Shown here: one piece after another, positions 7,145-12,679 of the stretch
Numbering within the stretch: position 1 is the first letter of the stretch
How the letters are laid out: each line of letters begins with the position of its first letter
Source: Candidatus Aenigmatarchaeota archaeon
GTDB taxonomy: Archaea; Aenigmatarchaeota; Aenigmatarchaeia; QMZP01
Reading direction: 5' to 3'
Assembly: GCA_017609225.1 (NCBI GenBank)
Contig: JAFCEK010000014.1
Coordinates: 1-16,877, forward strand
Length of the DNA stretch: 16,877 bases
Made by a program: the position numbers and the translations under genes
Notes under the pieces: model-generated
What the model saw: only the letters and a program-made list of their open reading frames with translations
The model's database searches: none
Told to the model about the DNA's origin: nothing

Positions 7145-8455
7145 ATGAGGGTTGCTGTTATGTATTCTGGGGGGAAGGATTCCAGCTTCACACTGTATGA
7201 CTGCATAAAGAAAGGGTTTGATGTAAGGTATCTTGTAACGCTTGTGCCGATAAACCCGTATTCCTATATGTTCCATCATCCCAATATCCATCTAACAGAG
7301 CTTCATGCAAAATCCATGGGGATAAAGATTATAGCAAAAGAAACAAAAGGCGAAAAGGAGGCTGAGCTTAAGGATTTAAGGAATGCCCTTGCAGGGATAA
7401 GGGATGAGATAGATGCTGTGGTTGTGGGAGGGCTTTCAAGCAGGTATCAGGCAGACAGGTTCGGAAAAGTATGCAAGGAGCTTGGACTCAGGCTTGTTGC
7501 ACCCATATGGGGACTGGAGCCCGGGAAGTTCTGGAGGATGCTGCTGAAATCCGGTTTTGAGGTAATTTTTTCTTCTGTTTCAACAGAGGGCCTGGGAAAA
7601 TCATGGCTTGGAAAAAAGGTCACAAAAAAGGTGCTGGAGGAGCTTGAGGAGAAAGGCAAAAAATACGGGTTTGACATTTCAGGCGAAGGCGGGGATTTTG
7701 AAACCCTTGTGCTGGACTCTCCTGTATTCAGGAAGAAACTTATAATACTGGAGGCAAGGAAGGTCTGGAGGCTTGATTCAGGGGTTTACAGGATAACGGA
7801 TGCTGTGCTGTGCGACAAGAAGAGGCTCAATGAGCTGAAAACTGAATACAGAAAAAGGAGAAAAGAGATTAAAAAAAGGCTGGACAACTTCAGGAAGCTG
7901 TGGCTTGAGTCTGACAGGGCTGTGTTTGCAGAGCTCTGCTTTTGTCTGTGCACCCCCCAGTCAAAGGCCACTGCCTGCAACAGGGCAATAAACAGGCTTG
8001 TTCTGAACAGGGTGCTTTTTGAGGGAACAGCAAAAGAGATTGAGAGCGGCTTAAAGGGGGTGAGGTTCCGGAAAAACAAGGCAAAATGGATTGTCATGGC
8101 AAGAAATTTGTTTGCATCAAAGAATAGATTTGAATTAAAAAAAAGTATAAGGGAGGATGATATACTGAAAACCAGGGAATGGCTTGTGAAAAACATAAAG
8201 GGTATGGGCTACAAGGAGGCATCGCATTTTCTGAGAAACATAGGATTCGGAAGGGATGTTGCCATACTGGACAGGCATATAATGAAAAATCTGAAGGCTT
8301 TGGGTATTATAAAAGATATAACAAAATCCCTGACTCCTAAAAGATATATGGAGATTGAGAAAAAAATGAAAAGTTTTTCAGGGCAGATAGGAATTCCCCT
8401 GGACGAGCTTGACCTGCTTTTCTGGGCAGCTGAAACAGGGCATGTGTTCAAGTAA
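7145..8455 (+). CDS. Fusion: Dph6-like diphthine-ammonia ligase domain + Ogg2-type 8-oxoguanine DNA glycosylase/AP lyase domain
   Basis: 436 residues in one uninterrupted frame. Residues 1 to about 225 form an adenine-nucleotide alpha-hydrolase (ATP pyrophosphatase) domain with PP-loop SGGKDS (8-13), GGLSSRYQADR (95-105) and GEGGDFET (180-187). These are the signatures of archaeal Dph6, which amidates diphthine on elongation factor 2. A charged linker (about 226-250) leads to residues 250-436. There the helix-hairpin-helix IKGMGYKEASHFLRN (351-365) with Lys357, and ILDRHI with Asp376, match archaeal Ogg2, which excises 8-oxoguanine and nicks the strand. Each half has near-normal length for a stand-alone protein. 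The gene starts immediately after the methyltransferase stop. The domain assignments are strong; that the product works as a single polypeptide is inferred. Confidence 0.85.
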   Translation: MRVAVMYSGGKDSSFTLYDCIKKGFDVRYLVTLVPINPYSYMFHHPNIHLTELHAKSMGIKIIAKETKGEKEAELKDLRNALAGIRDEIDAVVVGGLSSRYQADRFGKVCKELGLRLVAPIWGLEPGKFWRMLLKSGFEVIFSSVSTEGLGKSWLGKKVTKKVLEELEEKGKKYGFDISGEGGDFETLVLDSPVFRKKLIILEARKVWRLDSGVYRITDAVLCDKKRLNELKTEYRKRRKEIKKRLDNFRKLWLESDRAVFAELCFCLCTPQSKATACNRAINRLVLNRVLFEGTAKEIESGLKGVRFRKNKAKWIVMARNLFASKNRFELKKSIREDDILKTREWLVKNIKGMGYKEASHFLRNIGFGRDVAILDRHIMKNLKALGIIKDITKSLTPKRYMEIEKKMKSFSGQIGIPLDELDLLFWAAETGHVFK

Positions 8456-8467
8456 GCTGTACAAAAA

Positions 8468-8932
8468 CTATTTTATTTCTTTTATTACTTTCCTCAGCAT
8501 TTTTTTGATATCATCAAGGTCCTGCTGCATGTTTTCAACCTCTTTTTCTGCCTTTCTGTTTATCATGTAGTCCCTGTCTGCCTTTATTCTGTCTCTTTCT
8601 TCCTGCCTGTTCTGGCTCATCAGGATTATAGGCGCCTGCACAGCAGCAAGGCAGGAAAGCGTGAGGTTGAGAAGTATAAAGGGCCATGGATCCCACTGGA
8701 GAAACCATGCATACAGGTTGAATGAAATCCAGACGCCTATGTAGAGAAAAAGTATGATTATAAATGTCCAGCTTCCGCAGAAGCTTGTTAAGGCATCTGC
8801 TGCCCTCTGGCCAAAGCTTTTTGGTGGGGGCACATAATGCCTTGCAATCAGGCTTGCAACCCTTCTCTCCATTTCTTCATCTTTTTTGATGTTTTTTTGG
8901 TTCTCCGCTTTCTGGTTTTTGGAAAGGTTCAT
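8468..8932 (-). CDS. DUF1003 family membrane protein
   Basis: 154 residues. The core ADALTSFCGSWTFIIILF, WDPWPFILLNL and SQNRQEERDRIKADRDY is the DUF1003 signature. It has two membrane segments (about residues 54-77 and 86-107), a charged N-terminus and a C-terminal coiled coil (MQQDLDDIKKMLRKVIKEI). The function of the family is unknown. TTAATATAAAG lies about 28 nt upstream of the ATG on the minus strand, so the transcript is probably leaderless. It converges with the fusion gene 12 bases away. Confidence 0.88.
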   Translation of the reverse strand: MNLSKNQKAENQKNIKKDEEMERRVASLIARHYVPPPKSFGQRAADALTSFCGSWTFIIILFLYIGVWISFNLYAWFLQWDPWPFILLNLTLSCLAAVQAPIILMSQNRQEERDRIKADRDYMINRKAEKEVENMQQDLDDIKKMLRKVIKEIK

Positions 8933-8994
8933 ATTTATTATTTCTTTTCTTCTTTATATTAAGCTTTTCTGGGCAGCAGTTCTTCAGTTTAAAA

Positions 8995-9090
8995 ATAATG
9001 TTGCCTCCTTGCAACTTGGTTCGGCAACAGCTGTTGAACCAGAATCATACATCCACTGTTTGAAAACAATGGTTTTCTGGTTCAACATAA
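8995..9090 (+). repeat. Two-hairpin intergenic repeat, copy D (short subtype)
   Basis: Module 2 is standard (GTTGAACCAG ... CTGGTTCAAC). Module 1 is the alternative short form: GTTGCC, then TCCTTGCAACTTGGTTC, then GGCAAC. This form is shared only with copy E. The left end is ATAAT at 8995-8999. The orphan gene at 9115 begins 25 bases after it. Confidence 0.9.
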
Positions 9091-9114
9091 AAAATTTATC
9101 TTCAAATTTATATC

Positions 9115-9714
9115 ATGGATGCAGACATATATGGAGGGTTTCTGGATATTCCTGAATGGATGAGAAATCCAGAGCAGGAGCTTGGATATACCATTTTTAG
9201 CATGGCTGACTGCGCAATGAATGACTGCGGCTGGAATGAGCCAGCAGTAAGGAATTATATCTCGAATATTGTATTCGGATTTACATATGCCGAAGGCATG
9301 AGGCCTGTGATTGGGACATTGTTTGGCGAAATAAAAACTGAAAACATATATGATATTTTCCACTCGGCAACCGAGCATATTGAAATGCATGATATTATTA
9401 GTGCTGTCAGAATGTTAATGAAATGCGGGGACCTTTCGCTTTTAATGGGGGGCCTTTATCCTGCATTTGCCTCCAGAACAGGCAAAACCATAATGGGGGA
9501 TTCAGAGCTCATGTACAGTGATATGGGCAGGATGGCATATTCAAGAGCTTACCGTATAATGAGCCTGAGCGGAAAATCCGGAAGTATAATAGAGTGCATA
9601 AGAAAGCTTTCTGATAATTTTGACATATGCCTGGATGTTATGGGTATGATAGGGGTGTGGATAACAGACCCGGAAAAATGGAAGGAAAGGCAGAGGGAGG
9701 AAGATTATTATTAA
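9115..9714 (+). CDS. Hypothetical protein, 199 residues
   Basis: No family recognised. The protein is mostly helical and rich in Met, Cys and Gly, with short hydrophobic helices (IISAVRMLMKCGDLSLLMGGLYP, shortened here to its motif LSLLMGGLYPAF) but no clear signal peptide or complete membrane segment. The C-terminus is charged (WKERQREEDYY). AAAATTTATC lies about 15-25 nt before the ATG, suggesting a leaderless start immediately after repeat copy D. It is the first gene of the block bracketed by copies D and E. Confidence 0.7.
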   Translation: MDADIYGGFLDIPEWMRNPEQELGYTIFSMADCAMNDCGWNEPAVRNYISNIVFGFTYAEGMRPVIGTLFGEIKTENIYDIFHSATEHIEMHDIISAVRMLMKCGDLSLLMGGLYPAFASRTGKTIMGDSELMYSDMGRMAYSRAYRIMSLSGKSGSIIECIRKLSDNFDICLDVMGMIGVWITDPEKWKERQREEDYY

Positions 9715-9778
9715 TTAACTGGTTTAAGGCCCTGTGCAATTGGTTTCTTTTAATATCCCTTTAATTTGACAATACAAC

Positions 9779-9797
9779 AGGAAGGTTAAACCTTCCT
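9779..9797 (-). terminator. Hairpin downstream of hisI (possible terminator)
   Basis: AGGAAGGTT-A-AACCTTCCT is a 19-base near-perfect palindrome 11 bases beyond the hisI stop and 64 bases beyond the convergent orphan gene. On the minus strand it is followed by TGTTGTATTG, a weak T-rich tail. It could end transcripts from either side. The stem is clear; the role is inferred. Confidence 0.4.
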
Positions 9798-9807
9798 GGG
9801 GTACATC

Positions 9808-10197
9808 TTATTCCAGAAATGCAAGATACCCTTCTTCGCTGATCTGCCTATAGAAGCAGCTTTTTCTTGCTTCTCCGTTTTCGTTCTTGGTGTGACAGGC
9901 GCCGCCCCTTGGCTCAACCAAATAAACGAGTGCGTCCTGGTCACAGTCAATTAAAACTGCGGATATCTTCATTGTGTTGCCGGATGTCATTCCCTTGGTC
10001 CAGAGCTCATTTCTGGATGTGCTCCAGAATGTGGCAAGTCCTGTTTCCAGTGTTTTCTGCAGTGCCTCCGAATTGACATAGGCAAGCATTAGAATCTGCT
10101 TTGTATGCACATCCTGAACTACCACAGGCAGAAGTCCTCCCCGCTTCTCAAACTGAAGCATGAGCTGGTTTCCCTCCTCAATTTCTTTGTCTGTCAT
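9808..10197 (-). CDS. hisI: Phosphoribosyl-AMP cyclohydrolase
   Basis: 129 residues, a normal single-domain length. FWSTSRNELWTKGMTSGN, then DCDQDA (84-89), GGACH (98-102) and KSCFYR (112-117) are the hallmark motifs. The cysteines at 85, 101 and 114 fit the zinc site and the aspartates at 84, 86 and 88 the magnesium site. The enzyme opens the purine ring of phosphoribosyl-AMP, the third step of histidine synthesis. No other his gene is present in the window, so it may be a stand-alone acquisition or have another role. The ATG at 10197 follows AAAGGAG by 6-7 nt, a stronger ribosome binding site than most neighbours have, and a structured leader lies just upstream. Confidence 0.93.
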   Translation of the reverse strand: MTDKEIEEGNQLMLQFEKRGGLLPVVVQDVHTKQILMLAYVNSEALQKTLETGLATFWSTSRNELWTKGMTSGNTMKISAVLIDCDQDALVYLVEPRGGACHTKNENGEARKSCFYRQISEEGYLAFLE

Positions 10198-10218
10198 TTT
10201 TTTCTCCTTTCAAAAAAC

Positions 10219-10298
10219 GGAGAGGCTCCTGCTTCAGGGCAGTTTCGCATCTCGCAACCTGAAGCAGGACTTGCGGGACTGATCAAGCCCACCTCTCC
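10219..10298 (-). ncRNA. Structured leader or intergenic RNA upstream of hisI (candidate cis-regulatory RNA or terminator)
   Basis: On the minus strand this 80-nt segment folds as follows. P1 is GGAGAGG (10298-10292) with CCTCTCC (10225-10219). A weak hairpin has GGG 10290-10288 with CCC 10277-10275. P3 has 11 perfect pairs, CCTGCTTCAGG (10268-10258) with CCTGAAGCAGG (10238-10228). The 19-nt P3 loop contains TTGCG (10257-10253), which can pair with CGCAA (10275-10271) as a pseudoknot. G and six T follow P1 immediately, like an intrinsic terminator. The 3' P1 strand (TCTCC) can instead pair with the hisI Shine-Dalgarno GGAGA (10207-10203). The element may be a riboswitch-like leader, or the terminator of the zinc-ribbon gene. 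No known riboswitch class is recognised. Confidence 0.55.
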
Positions 10299-10307
10299 AT
10301 GTTTTTA

Positions 10308-10523
10308 TTAATTATTTTCCTTGGTGGTTCTGAATCTTATCCTTGTTTGGAGCGAGCGGATGGGATGGGTCCGCTCACCGTTTTTCTTTTTCGGCTTTTT
10401 TTGCCTTAGCAGGGTCCTGCAGTTTCTGCACCTCTTGTAATGCCCTCTATTAATATGTCCGCATGAGGAGCATTCTATCCTGGGTTTGCAATTCCTTCGC
10501 TTCGCACCTCTACATTTTCCCAT
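10308..10523 (-). CDS. Small basic zinc-ribbon protein
   Basis: 71 residues, very basic. Two CxxC knuckles ten residues apart (CSSC at 18-21 and CRNC at 32-35) make a zinc ribbon, followed by a Lys/Arg tail (RQKKPKKKNGER). Size, charge and cysteine spacing recall small ribosomal or RNA-binding zinc-ribbon proteins such as eL40, but the rest of the sequence does not let me name it. The ATG at 10523 is chosen because GGAGGT lies 5 nt upstream; the longer frame upstream looks non-coding. It is upstream of hisI on the same strand, separated by the structured element. Confidence 0.65.
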   Translation of the reverse strand: MGKCRGAKRRNCKPRIECSSCGHINRGHYKRCRNCRTLLRQKKPKKKNGERTHPIRSLQTRIRFRTTKENN

Positions 10524-10665
10524 CACGACCTCCTTTCCGGGAAAGAAACAGAATTCTATCTCTATAGTCCTGTATTCAAATCCGGGCTGTCTTAACCAAA
10601 ATGAATTGGCCAAGACGGACAAAGTCCTGCCGGCAAATGAGTGTGGAGCATGAAAGTGTTGTTAC
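10524..10665 (-). promoter_or_regulatory. Long leader of the zinc-ribbon gene with hairpins
   Basis: If transcription starts about 25 nt after TTTATAAAG (near 10689-10697 on the minus strand), the leader is about 140 nt, unlike the leaderless genes around it. It contains GTCTT/AAGAC (10612-10616 with 10589-10593) enclosing CCA/TGG, a GGAC-TTT-GTCC hairpin (10617-10627), and a CTTTC/GAAAG hairpin touching the Shine-Dalgarno site. A regulatory role is inferred. No tRNA or other known RNA was found in it. Confidence 0.35.
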
Positions 10666-10732
10666 TATAAAAGAAATACATTTAGCTTTATAAATTTTTT
10701 GGATTTTATGGAAAATAAAGCCCCGGGAGGGA

Positions 10733-10769
10733 TTTTCACCTTTCTTTGGGCTCTTTTTTAAGAAAGTGC
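10733..10769 (-). other. tRNA-Thr intron 3 (T-loop, between about positions 59 and 60)
   Basis: 37 nt. The outer helix is the T-stem GAGGG/CCCTC. The central helix is TTCA (10775-10772) with TGAA (10738-10735). The bulges are AC|G and AA|T. The inner helix pairs CTTTC (10766-10762) with GAAAG (10744-10740), followed by C10768-G10739 with A10767 bulged. This is the most canonical bulge-helix-bulge of the three. Confidence 0.85.
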
Positions 10770-10791
10770 GTTGAACCCTCAACCTACCGCT

Positions 10792-10828
10792 TGCATGAAA
10801 TGCTGCCCTGATTTGAAAGCAGCGCTCC
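10792..10828 (-). other. tRNA-Thr intron 2 (canonical 37/38 position)
   Basis: 37 nt between A37 and A38. Bulges are TA|G and CA|A. The central helix is CTTG with CATG, with one T-T mismatch. The inner helix GAGCGCTGC with GCAGCATTT has five Watson-Crick pairs next to the loop plus G-T and A-T pairs and one mismatch. Confidence 0.88.
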
Positions 10829-10845
10829 TACAAGGCGGTTGCTCT

Positions 10846-10875
10846 TTAAGGCAATCCTCCGTATAGAGGCAAAGC
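10846..10875 (-). other. tRNA-Thr intron 1 (D-loop)
   Basis: 30 nt. Removal gives the standard D-arm GCTC-AATGGTA-GAGC. Bulges are GT|G and AA|A. The central helix is AATG with CCTT, with one mismatch. The inner part contains CCTC-TATACG-GAGG. This is the most relaxed of the three motifs. Confidence 0.82.
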
Positions 10876-10896
10876 ACCATTGAGCTACCGAGGCAT

Positions 10897-10993
10897 ATTA
10901 TGCTGAACCAGAAAACCATTGTTTTCAAACAATGGATGTGTGGTTCTGGTTCAGCGGCTGTTGCCGAACCAAGTTGCAAGGAGGCAACATTAT
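10897..10993 (-). repeat. Two-hairpin intergenic repeat, copy E (short subtype)
   Basis: Minus-strand copy with the same short module 1 as copy D. The module 2 stem is GCTGAACCAG closing CTGGTTCAGC, a paired change from the GTTG/CAAC of other copies. The inner hairpin CCATTGTTT-GA-AAACAATGG is perfect here, while other copies carry one mismatch. ATAAT-type ends are at 10897-10901 and 10989-10993. The tRNA-Thr 5' end is two bases further on. Confidence 0.92.
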
Positions 10994-11029
10994 TATCTTT
11001 AATACATAATCAATTTATTAATTTTTGGA

Positions 11030-11581
11030 TTATCCAAGCATCTTGTCCAGAAATCTGTTTATTTTTTCCCTCAGGTCATCAAGTGTTCCTGTGTTTTCAA
11101 TAACATATCTCGGGTATTTTTCTGTTTTAAGCAGCTGTTCTGTTCCCCTTTCCAGCTCCTTTTTGTCCCTCCATTCCAGCTCCTCCGGGTTTTTCGGGTC
11201 TCTTGTTTCCCCTCTTTTTTTGAGCCGCTCAAACCTGGTTTTCTGGGGCGCCTCAACAACAAGCAGCATTATATTGCCTATGCCTGCAAGGCAGTCAATC
11301 TCCTCTATGTTTCTGGGACCTTCAACGCAGACCAGGCCATTGTCCGTGTCTCTTATCCTGTCCAGGATTCTTTTGGCAGGAGCATCCATGCCCTCCTCCT
11401 CTCTCAGCTTTCTGGAAATTTTCTCCTGGTTTTCAATTGTAAGCTCAAGTCCTCTTTTCAGTACCTCCTCGCGGATAACATCGCCTGTTCTGAACATGGG
11501 TATGCCCATTTCTTTCAGTATGTCAGAAACAGCTGATTTGCCTGCTCCGGGAAGTCCCACAACAACAATTATTGTGCGCAT
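11030..11581 (-). CDS. UPF0200 family P-loop nucleotide kinase-like protein
   Basis: 183 residues. Walker A is GLPGAGKS (9-16) after the strand TIIVVV, followed by the family stretch MGIPMFRTGDVIREEV. The region FERLKKRGETRDPKN is a lid-like segment, and TGTLDDLREKINRFL is the usual C-terminal helix. It resembles dephospho-CoA and adenylate kinases and belongs to the archaeal UPF0200 group, whose substrate is not established. The start ATG follows GAGGT by 5 nt. It is divergent from the small gene at 11644, with A/T-rich boxes in the 62-base gap that could serve both. Confidence 0.85.
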   Translation of the reverse strand: MRTIIVVVGLPGAGKSAVSDILKEMGIPMFRTGDVIREEVLKRGLELTIENQEKISRKLREEEGMDAPAKRILDRIRDTDNGLVCVEGPRNIEEIDCLAGIGNIMLLVVEAPQKTRFERLKKRGETRDPKNPEELEWRDKKELERGTEQLLKTEKYPRYVIENTGTLDDLREKINRFLDKMLG

Positions 11582-11643
11582 GAAAACCTCTTTTTTCTTT
11601 AGGAAATATTTATGTCCAACATCTATAAATATGAGCAGGTTGC

Positions 11644-11958
11644 ATGGAACAGAACATTCTTGAGAGGCTTGAAAGTATAAGCAGGGAGTCAGGCAGGATG
11701 TTCAGGGATTACCCAAAAGGCTGCTGCTGGGTGGTTTCCGAGCGCGTTTGGCATGAGCTTGGAATGCCTGTTGTGTACGGGTTTTTCATGAAAAACGGTA
11801 CTGCCTATGAGCATTACTGGAATTACAACCCGGATTTAGATGAAATTATTGATTTAACTGCATGCCAGTTTGAGCCTGAAATTCCCGGCATACTTGTTCT
11901 TCCCAGAGAATCCCCTGAAGCCAGAAGAATGTACATGGAATGGTTTGCTTCATCATAA
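11644..11958 (+). CDS. Hypothetical small protein with a possible Cys-His-Asp triad
   Basis: 104 residues, no recognised family. GCCWVVSERVWHELG (26-40), EHYWNYNP (56-63) and EIIDLTACQF (67-76) place Cys27/28, His57 and Asp70 in the order used by papain-fold enzymes (NlpC/P60 or transglutaminase-like), with Cys at a helix start and His and Asp on strands. This resemblance is inferred and there is no direct family match. No signal peptide or membrane segment is present. The stop TAA (11956-11958) lies inside the ATAAT end of repeat copy F. Confidence 0.7.
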   Translation: MEQNILERLESISRESGRMFRDYPKGCCWVVSERVWHELGMPVVYGFFMKNGTAYEHYWNYNPDLDEIIDLTACQFEPEIPGILVLPRESPEARRMYMEWFASS

Positions 11959-12073
11959 TGTTGCCTCCGTATATCCGCTGACTAAAGCCGCGGTTTTCTT
12001 GGCGAGGCAACAGCTGTTGAACCAGAACCATACATCTACTGTTTGAAAACAATGGTTTTCTGGTTCAACATAA
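11955..12073 (+). repeat. Two-hairpin intergenic repeat, copy F
   Basis: Full copy. Outer stem 1 is GTTGCCTC/GAGGCAAC with a reduced inner stem CCGC/GCGG; stem 2 is GTTGAACCAG/CTGGTTCAAC. The left ATAAT contains the stop codon of the upstream gene. The right end is 44 bases from the next ATG. Confidence 0.92.
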
Positions 12074-12090
12074 CTCTGTCAAAAACCACA

Positions 12091-12098
12091 TTTATATC
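12091..12098 (+). promoter_or_regulatory. TATA-like box for the small membrane protein
   Basis: TTTATATC lies 20-27 bases before the ATG at 12118, outside repeat copy F. It fits a leaderless transcript. Confidence 0.45.
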
Positions 12099-12117
12099 AA
12101 GAAATCAAAATATAATC

Positions 12118-12513
12118 ATGGTTGTTGGAGAGCTTATAGGGCTTGGAAAAGACATGCTTGCCCAGATTATGCAGCTTGACACTGTGCTGATTTTTGTGAT
12201 ACTTGTGATAGCAGCTGTTATAGGTTACAAGATTCTGAAGTATCTTATGAAGGCATTTATCGTGGGCATTGTGTTTGGAGGGATTCCCATATTTATGACC
12301 TTTATGGGATATCCCATGGACATAAGCTTTGCAAGCATATCTGGCTGGGCAGTAACAGGCATAGTGGTATTTCTGGTTTATCATACAATATCCACAACAA
12401 TAAAGGCAACAAAGTTTATTCTTTCCCCTTTTGGCTCAAAGAAAAAAGAGAAGGTTGTTGTAAAGGAAAAAATAGTGCATGTGCCTGCAGAGAAAAAGAA
12501 AAACAGGAAATGA
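12118..12513 (+). CDS. Hypothetical small membrane protein
   Basis: 131 residues with three predicted membrane segments (about 21-40, 42-64 and 74-92) and a lysine-rich cytosolic tail (KKKEKVVVKEKIVHVPAEKK). No family recognised. The frame is open upstream into repeat copy F, but the TATA-like box and the ATG at 12118 set the start. It lies between repeat copies F and G. Confidence 0.72.
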   Translation: MVVGELIGLGKDMLAQIMQLDTVLIFVILVIAAVIGYKILKYLMKAFIVGIVFGGIPIFMTFMGYPMDISFASISGWAVTGIVVFLVYHTISTTIKATKFILSPFGSKKKEKVVVKEKIVHVPAEKKKNRK

Positions 12514-12558
12514 TATCGCCTTTATGTGTCCGGACCAAACTTTAAGTTTTGATTCAGC

Positions 12559-12679
12559 ATAATGTTGCCTCCGTATATCCGCCGACTTAAAGTGGCGGTT
12601 TTCTTGGCGAGGCAACAGCTGTTGAACCAGAACCATACATCCACTGTTTGAAAACAATGGTTTTCTGGTTCAGCATAAT
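12559..12679 (+). repeat. Two-hairpin intergenic repeat, copy G
   Basis: Full copy. Module 1 has outer GTTGCCTC/GAGGCAAC and inner CCGCC/GGCGG; module 2 has GTTGAACCAG/CTGGTTCAGC. The bases before the left end (TTCAGCATAAT, 12553-12563) repeat the right end (TTCAGCATAAT, 12669-12679), as if left by an earlier tandem copy or a target duplication. The right end abuts the stop codon of the pilin-like gene. Confidence 0.92.

Larger units (their letters stand above)
10719..10894 (-). tRNA. tRNA-Thr(UGU) with three introns (D-loop, anticodon loop, T-loop)
   Basis: Acceptor GCCTCGG (10894-10888) pairs fully, with one G-T, with CCGGGGC (10726-10720), followed by discriminator T73 as in archaeal tRNA-Thr. 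The D-stem is GCTC/GAGC (10885-10882, 10844-10841). The anticodon stem is ACCGC/GCGGT (10839-10835, 10790-10786) with mature loop CTTGTAA, anticodon TGT. The variable loop is AGGTT. The T-stem is GAGGG/CCCTC (10780-10776, 10731-10727) with mature loop TTCAACT. Removing 10875-10846 (30 nt), 10828-10792 (37 nt) and 10769-10733 (37 nt) leaves a 72-nt cloverleaf. No CCA is encoded. Each junction fits a bulge-helix-bulge cut between bulge bases 2 and 3. The central helices are TTCA/TGAA (perfect, T-loop), CTTG/CATG (one mismatch, anticodon) and AATG/CCTT (one mismatch, D-loop). The 5' end is two bases from repeat copy E. Confidence 0.9.

Noticed and set aside
10219..10298. The hisI leader as a tRNA (7-bp acceptor-like stem followed by G)
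   Set aside because: There is no T-arm with a TTCRA loop and no proper D-arm, and 80 nt leaves no room for a cloverleaf plus introns.
10770..10894. The tRNA region as an unknown structured RNA of about 130 nt
   Set aside because: It was considered at first because of its many hairpins, but the acceptor and T-stem partners at 10720-10731 complete a tRNA-Thr once the introns are removed.
12043..12117. Upstream extension of the small membrane protein and similar short frames whose translation contains KTMVFWFN
   Set aside because: The string is a translation of the repeat's module 2 and recurs wherever the repeat is read in that frame; it is not a protein domain.
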